DNA of 64,000 nucleotides, taken from the NCBI GenBank assembly GCA_004799435.1, contig SSMV01000120.1, forward strand, positions 27,996 to 91,995, read 5' to 3'. The translations under genes and the position numbers were made by a program. The notes beneath the pieces were generated by a model. The model made no database searches. It was not told where the DNA came from and was given only the letters and a program-made list of their open reading frames with translations. The DNA is from Bradyrhizobium sp. (GTDB lineage: Bacteria; Pseudomonadota; Alphaproteobacteria; Rhizobiales; Beijerinckiaceae). Shown one piece after another: positions 8,731 through 16,192 of this stretch. The number at the start of each line of letters is the position of its first letter. The stretch's first letter is position 1.

Positions 8731-9525
8731 GTGGAGAATCCTGCGGTAACGAATGCCAAATGGTGGGCCGATTTTTGGGAAACCATAGAAAACTGGGCGT
8801 TTTTTGGGGTCGTGCTCACGCTTGCGGTTGAATTTGTCGCCGTCCAACTTCTTAAATCTCCGCGAAGAGTTATTGACGACGCGAGACAGCTCGAAATTGC
8901 TGAATTGAATAACAGCGCCGAGCGCCTTAGGGGCGACAATTTGGCGCTCCAAACGGTACTGCTGCCGAGGCACGCCGGGATAATCGGAATCGACCAAGCA
9001 GCCCCAGCGGACAAGTGGTTTGCCGGCACGGAAAATTTCGCCGGAACCGAGATTTCTCTCCAAGTCGTGGCCGATGCAGAAGCGCAGAACCTCGCAAACG
9101 AAATTGCATTTGCGCTTCGTGCGCGTGGATGGAAAACGCGCTTCATCGACGAAAAGACAACCAACTTTTTATCTGCGCGGATCATGGACGGTGTGCAGGT
9201 CTCATATCCAATTGGAAAGACGTGGACCCCTGACACGCAAAACGAACCGTGGTTTATTTGGGCGAAGGCAGCCAATTCGCTTGCGACAGCGCTTACGCGA
9301 GCGAATCTCGCGCCTGGAGGGCGAGAAATCTCAGCATATGGGCTGCGGAATGAACAACAGTCGGTAGGCACATACGGCCTGTCTCCATACTTTGATCCCC
9401 CATTAGAAGGGGTATATTTACAGGTCGGTGCACGACCGGTCGCCGAAACCATTGAGTGGATCAAACGAGGGCGCCCAGATTCTCTGGGCAATATCCCTGG
9501 TCTGTTGTCAAAACCCCCGCCGTAA
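8731..9525 (+). CDS. Membrane-anchored passenger protein of unknown function
   Basis: A 264-residue protein carried inside the insertion sequence. The GTG start has GGAGGA eight bases upstream, a strong ribosome site. One membrane segment (about residues 21-42, FFGVVLTLAVEFVAVQLL) is followed by a probable coiled coil (about 45-75, rich in E, L, R) and then a globular domain with AEAQNLANEIAFALRARGW and a final YLQVGARPVAETIEW strand. Single-anchor, coiled-coil proteins with this kind of C-terminal domain are common hypothetical proteins in Rhizobiales. It has no transposase features. Why an insertion sequence keeps it is unknown; a cargo role such as modulating host physiology is only a guess. 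Confidence 0.8.
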   Translation: MENPAVTNAKWWADFWETIENWAFFGVVLTLAVEFVAVQLLKSPRRVIDDARQLEIAELNNSAERLRGDNLALQTVLLPRHAGIIGIDQAAPADKWFAGTENFAGTEISLQVVADAEAQNLANEIAFALRARGWKTRFIDEKTTNFLSARIMDGVQVSYPIGKTWTPDTQNEPWFIWAKAANSLATALTRANLAPGGREISAYGLRNEQQSVGTYGLSPYFDPPLEGVYLQVGARPVAETIEWIKRGRPDSLGNIPGLLSKPPP

Positions 9526-9603
9526 GAAGGCAATGTCATTGCCAATGCGACGGTAGCGAAAGCTAGAGCGCCAACCTCTCGATGGCGGGAGTGCAAAAAT
9601 CGA

Positions 9604-9629
9604 GCGAGGGAGTCAAATATATAACTCCC
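9604..9629. repeat. Right terminal inverted repeat of the IS1595-family element
   Basis: Begins GCGAGGGAGTC and ends TATATAACTCCC. It is the reverse complement of 7503-7528 at 24 of 26 positions and is followed at once by the second TTTTCTTG. Confidence 0.92.
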
Positions 9630-9637
9630 TTTTCTTG
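9630..9637. repeat. Target-site duplication, right copy
   Basis: TTTTCTTG directly after the right end of the insertion sequence, identical to 7495-7502. Confidence 0.9.
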
Positions 9638-9687
9638 ACGAGAACAAAACATGAACCTACACTGGTGCAATCTCAGAAGAGGCGAGA

Positions 9688-10497
9688 ATGCAATTCGAGC
9701 GATTTTTCTGCCTGGACGCCGAACCCGGAAGCGGCGTCCTTTGCGACGAGCGCGGTCTGTTTGTCGGCGACGCGCCCCTTTTGGAGCGAGACGCGGAGCG
9801 AGTCGGAGCGGCGAAATGGCGGTCGCGACCTCTTGGCGAACTGAATCTCGAACTCGCCAAGGCCTATGATCTGCCGATCGCGTTCGACGCTAAAATGCGC
9901 GGCCTCGCGACCGTGGCTGGCGCGCTCAATAGCGGCGATGTGACCAAGGCGCAGATCGCGGCGCTGCTGCTGCAACTTCCCGATCCGCCCGCTTTGACGA
10001 AGTCCGATCCGACATCAGCAGAGATTGTCGATCTTGTCGGCGCGTTGAAAGCGAGCAACCTCCTCCATCGCGATTGGGACCCGACTAAACATCCGCGCTG
10101 GGCCGCCGGCAGTCCTGGCGGGGTCGGCGGACAATTCGCGCCAAGTGATGAAGGTGCGGACACTGACGCATCTCGAGCGGACGCGTCCCGCACTCAAGCA
10201 CAATTGACGTTGCCGGTGCCCCTCGACGTTCCGCTTATCGAGCCGTTTTCGCCGCCCTCGGAGATCGTGCCGCCTATTGTCCTGCCCAATACGCTTCCGC
10301 GTAGCCTGCCGCAGAACCCCTATCCGAGTCGGCCAAAATGCCGAAAAGAATGGGCCGAGGCAGAGGAATATTGCCGCGGACTGTCAGAAAAAGGTTTGCT
10401 GGGAAAAGGCGACTATCGCGGAATGGGAAAGACCGTGGAGCAATGCATGCGGGGGCGCGTCTCCCAAGACTGCGGCGGCAACGGTATGTTTGGCTAA
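9688..10497 (+). CDS. Phage- or toxin-like protein with DWDPTKHPRW motif and Cys-containing C-terminus
   Basis: A 269-residue protein, not assigned to a named family. The ATG has GAGGCGAG just upstream. The N-terminal 125 residues are mixed and Leu-rich. The centre has DWDPTKHPRWAAGSPGG followed by GGQFAP, a motif I associate with phage-like and hypothetical proteins of Rhizobiales. A Pro-rich linker (about 170-212) leads to a compact C-terminal domain of about 55 residues with four Cys (PKCRKEW, EEYCRGL, EQCMRG, DCGGNG). An N-terminal part, Pro-rich linker and short C-terminal domain is a layout seen in polymorphic toxins and in processed phage proteins. Two TPR genes follow. No signal peptide is seen. 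Confidence 0.7.
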   Translation: MQFERFFCLDAEPGSGVLCDERGLFVGDAPLLERDAERVGAAKWRSRPLGELNLELAKAYDLPIAFDAKMRGLATVAGALNSGDVTKAQIAALLLQLPDPPALTKSDPTSAEIVDLVGALKASNLLHRDWDPTKHPRWAAGSPGGVGGQFAPSDEGADTDASRADASRTQAQLTLPVPLDVPLIEPFSPPSEIVPPIVLPNTLPRSLPQNPYPSRPKCRKEWAEAEEYCRGLSEKGLLGKGDYRGMGKTVEQCMRGRVSQDCGGNGMFG

Positions 10498-10518
10498 AAA
10501 TCTCCGGGGAGTCAGCTC

Positions 10519-11052
10519 ATGCAAGAACCGACGACGCCGGAGGAAGTGGCGGCGCTACATAATATTCTGCGCACTGACCCGCAGCGATACCTCGGGATCG
10601 TCAATAGCTGGATCAGCCTGAATCCAGAAAACGCTAACGCTTGGTACGATCGCCATTCTGTCTGGATGAGAATCGGCGAGCCACGAAGGGCGCTGGAAGA
10701 CCTGAATCAGGCCGTTCGACTGTCTCCCTCGCCGATAAAATATTTGGCCCGCGGCGAGGTCCACAAACATCTTGGCGAATACGAAGAGGCTCTCGACGAT
10801 TTTGCCCAAAGCGAGGCGATGATTCCCGACGAGTGGCAAGACCTAGGCTTCGGGCTGGTGCAACAGGCCGATTGCCACGCTCGTCTCGGCAACGAGGCCA
10901 ACGCACTGGCTTGTTGCGCCCGGCTCCACGATGACTTCTGGAGCCCCGGTCTTCACGATGCGCCCGAGGGCGACAAAGCCGGTATCGCGGCGAGATTGAG
11001 GATCATCGCCGCCGAAGCGCACGCAGCGAAGAGACGGGGCGAGACGCGTTAG
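10519..11052 (+). CDS. Tetratricopeptide-repeat protein, first of two tandem paralogues
   Basis: A soluble 177-residue protein with GGGGAG ahead of its ATG. TPR-like helices are visible: PENANAWYDRHSVWMRIGEP, RALEDLNQAVRLSP, and HLGEYEEALDDFAQSEAM; a CHARLGNEANALACCARL repeat follows. TPR proteins bind other proteins, so a partner or inhibitor role for the product of the gene 21 bases upstream is plausible but unproven. It is clearly related along its whole length to the next gene, starting with the shared xEPTTPEE opening. Confidence 0.85.
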   Translation: MQEPTTPEEVAALHNILRTDPQRYLGIVNSWISLNPENANAWYDRHSVWMRIGEPRRALEDLNQAVRLSPSPIKYLARGEVHKHLGEYEEALDDFAQSEAMIPDEWQDLGFGLVQQADCHARLGNEANALACCARLHDDFWSPGLHDAPEGDKAGIAARLRIIAAEAHAAKRRGETR

Positions 11053-11112
11053 TCGAACGAAAGGGCGACCATCGAGGCGCACGACGCCCTATTGAACTTG
11101 GAGTTCAACGCG

Positions 11113-11649
11113 ATGAAGGAGCCGACGACGCCCGAGGAATTGTGGGAGCTTCACCAGATTCTTCGGAAGGACCCGCAACGCTATCTTCGGATCGTCGACG
11201 GCTGGATTCAGGAGAATCCAAGAAATTCTGACGCCTATTACAGTCGCCACCTGGGCTGGAAGGAGATTGGCGAGCCGCGCAAAGCGCTCGACGATGTCAA
11301 CAAGGCGATCGAATTCGATTCCGCTCCATGTGCAGCGTCGTTCGCGGCCCGCGGAAATATGTACAGGCATATTGGCGAATACGAAGCGGCGCTCCAGGAT
11401 TACAGACAAAGCGAGGCGTTGGACCCCGAATCCTATGGCGAAGGCTTCACGATGCTCAATGAAGCCGACTGCCATGCGCGCCTGGGCGACGAAGCCGCGG
11501 CGCTGGAATGTTGCGCGCGGCTGCCGGACAATTTCTGGACGCCGGGTCCGCATGATGCGCCCCCGGGCGACAAAGCCGCGATCGCGGCGCGACTGAGGAT
11601 CATCGCCGCCGAAGCGCGCGCGGCTGCCAATCGCGGCGAAGCGGGTTGA
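11113..11649 (+). CDS. Tetratricopeptide-repeat protein, second of two tandem paralogues
   Basis: A 178-residue paralogue of the preceding gene, aligned end to end: MKEPTTPEEL, DPQRYLRIVDGWI, KALDDVNKAIEF, HIGEYEAALQDYRQSEAL, CHARLGDEAAALECCARL, and a shared AAIAARLRIIAAEARAA tail. I start at the ATG that lines up with the paralogue and has GGAG ten bases upstream; the frame is also open to a TTG at 11092. Divergence is high enough that the duplication is not recent. The pair looks like partner proteins of the upstream toxin- or phage-like gene, but this is inference. Confidence 0.83.
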   Translation: MKEPTTPEELWELHQILRKDPQRYLRIVDGWIQENPRNSDAYYSRHLGWKEIGEPRKALDDVNKAIEFDSAPCAASFAARGNMYRHIGEYEAALQDYRQSEALDPESYGEGFTMLNEADCHARLGDEAAALECCARLPDNFWTPGPHDAPPGDKAAIAARLRIIAAEARAAANRGEAG

Positions 11650-11749
11650 GAGGAGCGACCTCGGTCGTGCGCGAAGGCGTGTCGCCCTCCATTCTGGCGA
11701 ACCAGCATCCCTCCGTGCCATGCTGCGGGCTCACGAGGGTTCCGCTTTC

Positions 11750-12541
11750 ATGCCCCATGTCACGGCGATCTATCGCTATCCGATCAAAGGCCTTAGCCCG
11801 CAGGCGCTGACGCAGATCGCGCTTGAGGCCGGCGGCGCCCTCGCCTTCGATCGCGTCTTCGCGCTCGCCCGCGCAGGCGGCGCCGTCGATCCGGCGGCGC
11901 CGAAATGGGCGAAGAAAAGCGAATTTCTGATGCTGATGCTCGACGACGGGCTCGCCGAGCTGAAAACAAATCTCGACGCGGACACGCACCGGCTCACGGT
12001 CGAACGCGACGGCGCGCCGGCGCTGGCCGCCGATCTCGACGATGCGCGGGCGTGGCCGACGATCGAAGCGTTCTTTCAATCCCAGGTTCCGAACCTGGCC
12101 GCGGCGCCGCATCTCGTGCGTTCGCGCGGCGCCCATTTCTGCGACAAGCCGGACAATCTGATTTCGCTGATCAATCTCGCAACCCTGCGCGACCTTGAGG
12201 CGCAGTGGGGCTATGCGATCGACCCGCTGCGTTTCCGCGCCAATCTCTATATCGACGGCGCCGCGCCTTGGGCGGAGTTCGATTGGGTGGCTAAGGACAT
12301 CCGCATCGGCGACACGATTTTCACGGTCGATCGCCGCAACACGCGCTGCACGGCGACCAACGTCGATCCGTCGAGCGGCGCGCGCGATCGCGACATTCCC
12401 CGCGCTCTATGGGAGACATTCGGCCACCGGGACCTCGGCGTCTATCTCACCGTGCCCGCAGGCGGCGAGATAAAAATCGGCGACGCGCTCGAGCCGCCCG
12501 AGCCGGCGAATCGATCCTCGCGCCACGCCACAGAGTTATGA
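11750..12541 (+). CDS. MOSC domain-containing protein
   Basis: A 263-residue protein with the MOSC N-terminal barrel (VTAIYRYPIKGLSPQAL at about 3-17) followed by the MOSC domain, a sulfur-carrier fold related to the molybdenum cofactor sulfurase C-terminus. The later part has RFRANLYIDG and a conserved RCTATNVDP segment whose Cys is the usual persulfide site. Such proteins act in molybdenum cofactor-dependent reductases or in sulfur transfer; the substrate is not clear here. The start is chosen at MPHVTAIYRYP, the family N-terminus. Its stop overlaps the next start (ATGATGA). Confidence 0.9.
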   Translation: MPHVTAIYRYPIKGLSPQALTQIALEAGGALAFDRVFALARAGGAVDPAAPKWAKKSEFLMLMLDDGLAELKTNLDADTHRLTVERDGAPALAADLDDARAWPTIEAFFQSQVPNLAAAPHLVRSRGAHFCDKPDNLISLINLATLRDLEAQWGYAIDPLRFRANLYIDGAAPWAEFDWVAKDIRIGDTIFTVDRRNTRCTATNVDPSSGARDRDIPRALWETFGHRDLGVYLTVPAGGEIKIGDALEPPEPANRSSRHATEL

Positions 12542-13233
12542 TGAGCAAAGCGCGCGTTGGCGGCTGGCTCTGGGTGCTGTGTCTGCAATATTTCGTCGCC
12601 GAGGCGGTGGCGATTTCCGGCTGGCCGGGCCCTTATAGCCTGAGCCGCGACTATATCAGCGATCTCGGCGCGGTCGGCTGCGGCGTCGCCGCCAATGGCT
12701 CGGCCGCCATGCCGCTGTGTTCGCCGCTGCATGCGGTGATGAATGCATCCCTTTTCTTACAGGGCCTGCTGATCGTCGGCGGGACGGCGCTCGTCTGGTC
12801 GCGCTTTCCGAAGGGCGCCTTGTGGACCGTCGCGCTGCTGCTGGTCGGCGGCTCGGGCTTCGGCGTCTCTCTCGTCGGCCTCGCGCCGGAGGACGCGTTG
12901 CCGGGCCCGCATTTTCTCGGCGCGACTGAGAATTTCCTCTTTTGCAACGCCGGCATGGCGGTCATGGGCGTCGCGATGCTGCGCGAGCGACGTGGGATGC
13001 CGCTGCTTGGACTCGTCACTTTCGCCGCCGGAATCGTCGGTCTTTTGGGCGTCGCCTGTCTCGGGGTCGCGCTGGTGACGCCGCGCGCCTATCTCGGCCT
13101 CGGCGCCGGCGGCATGGAGCGCCTCGTCGCCTATCCTTTCCCGCTGTGGATCGCGGCGATGGGCGCCATGCTTCTGCGCGGGCGCGGCCTGTGGGCGCAA
13201 CCTCCCTCCGGCCCCACACGTCAGGAGCCCTGA
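12538..13233 (+). CDS. DUF998-type integral membrane protein
   Basis: A 231-residue hydrophobic protein with about six membrane segments. The opening (WLWVLCLQYFVAEAVAISGW) is followed by YSLSRDYISDLGAVGCG and then a PLHAVMNASLFLQGLLI segment, which is the pattern of the DUF998 family. No catalytic residues are known for this family. The ATG overlaps the MOSC gene stop, so the two are likely translationally coupled; an ATG three bases later is equally possible. Confidence 0.83.
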   Translation: MMSKARVGGWLWVLCLQYFVAEAVAISGWPGPYSLSRDYISDLGAVGCGVAANGSAAMPLCSPLHAVMNASLFLQGLLIVGGTALVWSRFPKGALWTVALLLVGGSGFGVSLVGLAPEDALPGPHFLGATENFLFCNAGMAVMGVAMLRERRGMPLLGLVTFAAGIVGLLGVACLGVALVTPRAYLGLGAGGMERLVAYPFPLWIAAMGAMLLRGRGLWAQPPSGPTRQEP

Positions 13234-13236
13234 GCG

Positions 13237-13632
13237 ATGGATCGAACGCGCTGCGTCATGCGCTGGCTGATGGCGGCATTCTATTTCGCCGCCGGCGCCG
13301 TCCATCTCTGGGCGCCCGACGCCTTTCTGCCGATTGTCCCGGCATGGGTTCCGGCGCCACGCGACGTGATTCTCATCACCGGCCTCTGCGAGCTCGCCGG
13401 CGCGTTGGCGTTGCTGACCCCGTCGCCGAGGCGCTTGGCCGGAATCATGCTGGCGCTCTACGCCGTCTGCGTCTTTCCCGCCAATATCAAACACGCGGTC
13501 GACAACATCCAATTGCCGGGCCTGCCGACGAGCTGGTGGTATCACGCGCCGCGCCTCGCCATGCAGCCAGTTCTCGTCTGGTGGGCGCTGTTCTGCGCGC
13601 GCGTCGTCGATTGGCCGTTCAGGCGAAGTTGA
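13237..13632 (+). CDS. Small DoxX-like membrane protein
   Basis: A 131-residue protein with four predicted membrane segments. The N-terminal RWLMAAFYFAAGAVHLWAP and the GLCELAGALALLTPSPRRLAG segment match the DoxX/DUF4870-like pattern of small quinone- or redox-associated membrane proteins. It starts three bases after the stop of the preceding membrane protein gene and probably shares its transcript. The exact role is unknown. Confidence 0.78.
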   Translation: MDRTRCVMRWLMAAFYFAAGAVHLWAPDAFLPIVPAWVPAPRDVILITGLCELAGALALLTPSPRRLAGIMLALYAVCVFPANIKHAVDNIQLPGLPTSWWYHAPRLAMQPVLVWWALFCARVVDWPFRRS

Positions 13633-13676
13633 ACGGCCAGCCGGAACGCGGCGCCTTCCCGTGCGCATCGAGGCGA

Positions 13677-15284
13677 TCAACTCGCCAGAAGAAAATCGCT
13701 CAGGGCCTCTTCCGCCTTCGATCCCGACTTGAGCCGGGGCATCTTCAGGAACGGGCGCGCCGTCAAATGGGGCACGCGGAACACGTCGAGTGTGGCGGCG
13801 AGCCGATCGAGATAAAGATATTCCTCCTTGGTCTGCAGATCGAAGCGCGCAAAGCGGCGCTTGCCATCCGCGAGGGCCGCGTCAGAAACGGATTGTTCGG
13901 CGAAGTCGATCCACGGCGAGCGTTTCTGGCTCTTGTCGAAGCCCGAACCGACATGCATTGCGAGTTTGCGCCGGTCGCGGATTGCGGTCGGCAGCGCCTC
14001 GCGATGAAGCGTCCAGAGGCTGCGCAGCGGCGCCTTGCCACGAACGCCCTCCTCCGTGTGGGTCAACATCTCGCTGGCCGGCAGGCTCAGCGCATAGCCG
14101 ATCACCGCCGGATCGAGAAAGGGCTCGCGCAGCTCGACGAGGAAGCGCATGCCGAACCGGTCAAGGCGCTGGAGGTTGGTGCGATGCATCAGCGACAGCG
14201 CCTGTTCGCGCAGGTTGCGCCCGGCGGTCTCGCCATCCGCGAAGGCAAGCTCCAGGGGCGCGTAGCCGGCGAACAACTCGTCAGCGCCCTCGCCGCAGAG
14301 CGCGACGCGATAACCGTCGCGATGAATTCGCCGCGCAAGATGATGGTTGCAGAGGCCGTCGCGAATCATTGACGGTTCGAAGGACTCGGCCGTGTTCACC
14401 ACCGCATCGATCTGCGCCAAAAGACCGTCGCCGTCCTGGTCCATTGTGACGCGGCGCAGATCGAACCCCGTCGCGTCGGCATAGCGCGCCGCATAGTCGT
14501 AATCGGGCGCGTCGTCGTCGCCGAGAAAATAGCCGGGCGTTTCAGGCCTGATCTCGCGCGCGTAATGGGCGACGAGCGTGCTGTCGACGCCGCCGCTGAA
14601 GAGGATGGCGGCCGGCAGATCCGGCGGAACGCGAATCTGAACCGCGTCGCGCAAAAGGCGATCGAGAACCGCCGGCTCGTGGGCGATGCGCGGCGTCGCC
14701 TGATCGGCGATGAAGCCGCCAAATTTGCCCAGCGCCGCCCGCGTCATGAAATGCCCCGGCGGCAGCAGCAGGACGTCGCCCGTCTCGCAGGCGCCAAGCA
14801 GCGGACGGATCTCCGAGCAGAACAGGAAACCGGTCGCCGACTGGATGAGATAGAGCGGCTTCACCCCCAGCGGATCGCGCGCGGCGAGGAATTCGCCATT
14901 GGCGACGTCGACGGCGACAAAGGCATACATGCCGTTGATGCGCCGCAACGCCTTGGGGCCCCAGAGGCGCAGCGCGGAGGCCAGCACCTCGGTGTCGGAA
15001 TCGGTGCGGAAGGCGACGCCAGCCGCCTCCAATTCGCGGCGCAGCTCGCGATGGTTGTAAATCTCGCCGTTGAAGGAAACGAGGATTTCGCCATCGAACG
15101 ACGCCTGCGGCTGAACGGCGCGCGCGCCATCGACGATGCGCAGCCGCTGCGTCCCCATCGCATAGTCCGGCAAGGGAAGGACAATCGGGTCGGCGACATC
15201 GCCGCGATGGCGGACGCCTTCGATAAGGCGGCGCACGGCCTCTTCGGCGCCCGCCCAGGAGATTGCGACCGCGATTCCGCACAT
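13677..15284 (-). CDS. asnB: Asparagine synthase (glutamine-hydrolysing) family protein
   Basis: Transfers ammonia from glutamine to an adenylated carboxylate, classically aspartate. The start is set at MCGIAVAIS so that Cys2 becomes the N-terminal nucleophile; the frame is open 30 codons further upstream. The glutaminase domain (about 1-200) has RHRGD, SFNGEIYNHRELR and DSDTEVL. The synthetase domain (about 220-535) has the pyrophosphate loop FSGGVDSTL and CGEGADELFAGY. The 535-residue length is close to AsnB. Paralogues in polysaccharide or natural-product clusters use other substrates, so the amide acceptor is not certain. It stands alone, convergent with the DoxX-like gene, with a palindrome about 90 bases upstream. 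Confidence 0.9.
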   Translation of the reverse strand: MCGIAVAISWAGAEEAVRRLIEGVRHRGDVADPIVLPLPDYAMGTQRLRIVDGARAVQPQASFDGEILVSFNGEIYNHRELRRELEAAGVAFRTDSDTEVLASALRLWGPKALRRINGMYAFVAVDVANGEFLAARDPLGVKPLYLIQSATGFLFCSEIRPLLGACETGDVLLLPPGHFMTRAALGKFGGFIADQATPRIAHEPAVLDRLLRDAVQIRVPPDLPAAILFSGGVDSTLVAHYAREIRPETPGYFLGDDDAPDYDYAARYADATGFDLRRVTMDQDGDGLLAQIDAVVNTAESFEPSMIRDGLCNHHLARRIHRDGYRVALCGEGADELFAGYAPLELAFADGETAGRNLREQALSLMHRTNLQRLDRFGMRFLVELREPFLDPAVIGYALSLPASEMLTHTEEGVRGKAPLRSLWTLHREALPTAIRDRRKLAMHVGSGFDKSQKRSPWIDFAEQSVSDAALADGKRRFARFDLQTKEEYLYLDRLAATLDVFRVPHLTARPFLKMPRLKSGSKAEEALSDFLLAS

Positions 15285-15372
15285 CGCGCGAAAACCTTCG
15301 ACTCGCTGGCGAATCGAGTGATTCGCGCCGTTGGTCGATGTCGCGCAGGCGGGCGGGCGAAACTGCGGCCCC

Positions 15373-15394
15373 AACTATACAAAACCGTATAGTT
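15373..15394. promoter_or_regulatory. Perfect 22-bp palindrome upstream of asnB (possible operator)
   Basis: Arms AACTATAC and GTATAGTT are exact inverted repeats with a six-base AAAACC spacer. It is AT-rich in a GC-rich setting and lies in the divergent gap between asnB (minus) and the response regulator (plus), 89 bases before the asnB ATG. Size and symmetry suit a dimeric repressor of TetR or similar type. The regulator is unknown. Confidence 0.5.
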
Positions 15395-15517
15395 CGGCGC
15401 GGCGCGGCCATTACGGGGACAGGAGCACTTCCGTTCTTGCGCCGTCGCTCGGGCGATGACACTTTCTAGACGGTTTCGGGTCTGGGGTAGGTCGATGGGG
15501 CGCTTGCCGAGGATATC

Positions 15518-16192
15518 TTGAGAATCCTCATCGTCGAAGACGACCGCGAAAATGCCGATTTTATCGACAGCGGCCTGAGGGCGCTCGGCCATCAGACGGA
15601 CTGGGCCGAGAATGGGGTCGACGGCGTGCGTTACGCCAGCGTCGAGCGCTACGACGCGATCATCCTCGACCGCATGCTGCCGGCGCTCGACGGGCTTGGC
15701 GTCGTGAGGGCCCTGCGCGAGTCAGGCGTTGCAACGCCGATCCTGTTCTTGACCCATCTTTCAGGGATCGACGAACGGGTGGAGGGTTTTGGCGCGGGCG
15801 GCGACGATTATCTCGTCAAGCCTTTCGCGTTCGACGAATTGCTGGCGCGACTGATCGCTCTCGCGCGCAGACCGCCGCTGGCGGACGAACGAACGGTCCT
15901 CACGGTCGATGACATCGAGATGGACCTGATACGACGCACGGTGCGTCGCGACGGTCAATTGATCGAGCTTCAGCCGCGCGAGTTCCAGTTGCTGGAGTTT
16001 TTGATTCGAAGCGAAGGCCGCATGGCGACGCGCACGATGCTGTTGGAGAAGGTCTGGCGGTTCAATTTCGATCCCAAGACCAACATCGTCGAAACGCATA
16101 TCAGCCGTCTCCGGGCCAAAATCGACAAGGGACGACTCGTCCCGCTGATCCATACTGTCCGCGGGGTGGGATATTCGCTTCGTGCGCCGTAA
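15518..16192 (+). CDS. OmpR/PhoB-family response regulator
   Basis: A 224-residue two-domain regulator. The receiver domain has the acidic pair in VEDDREN, the phosphorylated Asp in IILDRMLP (about D51), FLTHLS and the conserved Lys in YLVKPFAFDELLAR. The C-terminal winged helix has PREFQLLEFLI, LLEKVW and VETHISRLRAKID. The TTG start has GAGGA about five bases upstream. It overlaps the sensor kinase gene by 11 bases, so the pair is one operon. The product should bind direct repeats in target promoters; the genes that follow (cytochrome c' and beta-propeller) are obvious candidates but this is not shown. Confidence 0.95.
   Translation: MRILIVEDDRENADFIDSGLRALGHQTDWAENGVDGVRYASVERYDAIILDRMLPALDGLGVVRALRESGVATPILFLTHLSGIDERVEGFGAGGDDYLVKPFAFDELLARLIALARRPPLADERTVLTVDDIEMDLIRRTVRRDGQLIELQPREFQLLEFLIRSEGRMATRTMLLEKVWRFNFDPKTNIVETHISRLRAKIDKGRLVPLIHTVRGVGYSLRAP

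Larger units (their letters stand above)
7503..9629 (+). mobile_element. Complete IS1595-family insertion sequence with two accessory genes
   Basis: A 2127-bp element bounded by 26-bp terminal inverted repeats that match at 24 positions and flanked by a perfect 8-bp duplication, TTTTCTTG. It carries an IS1595/ISXO2-like transposase (7570-8481), a small Lys-rich gene overlapping it (8478-8639) and a membrane-anchored protein gene (8731-9525). Intact ends, intact transposase frame and an undamaged duplication point to a recent, possibly still active insertion. It sits 50 bases upstream of the gene at 9688 and may have displaced that gene's promoter. Some IS1595-family members are known to carry passenger genes. 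I cannot name the exact element. Confidence 0.92.

Noticed and set aside
12942..14372. Plus-strand frame of 476 codons
   Set aside because: It crosses three supported genes in other frames and its product is Arg-rich without any domain.
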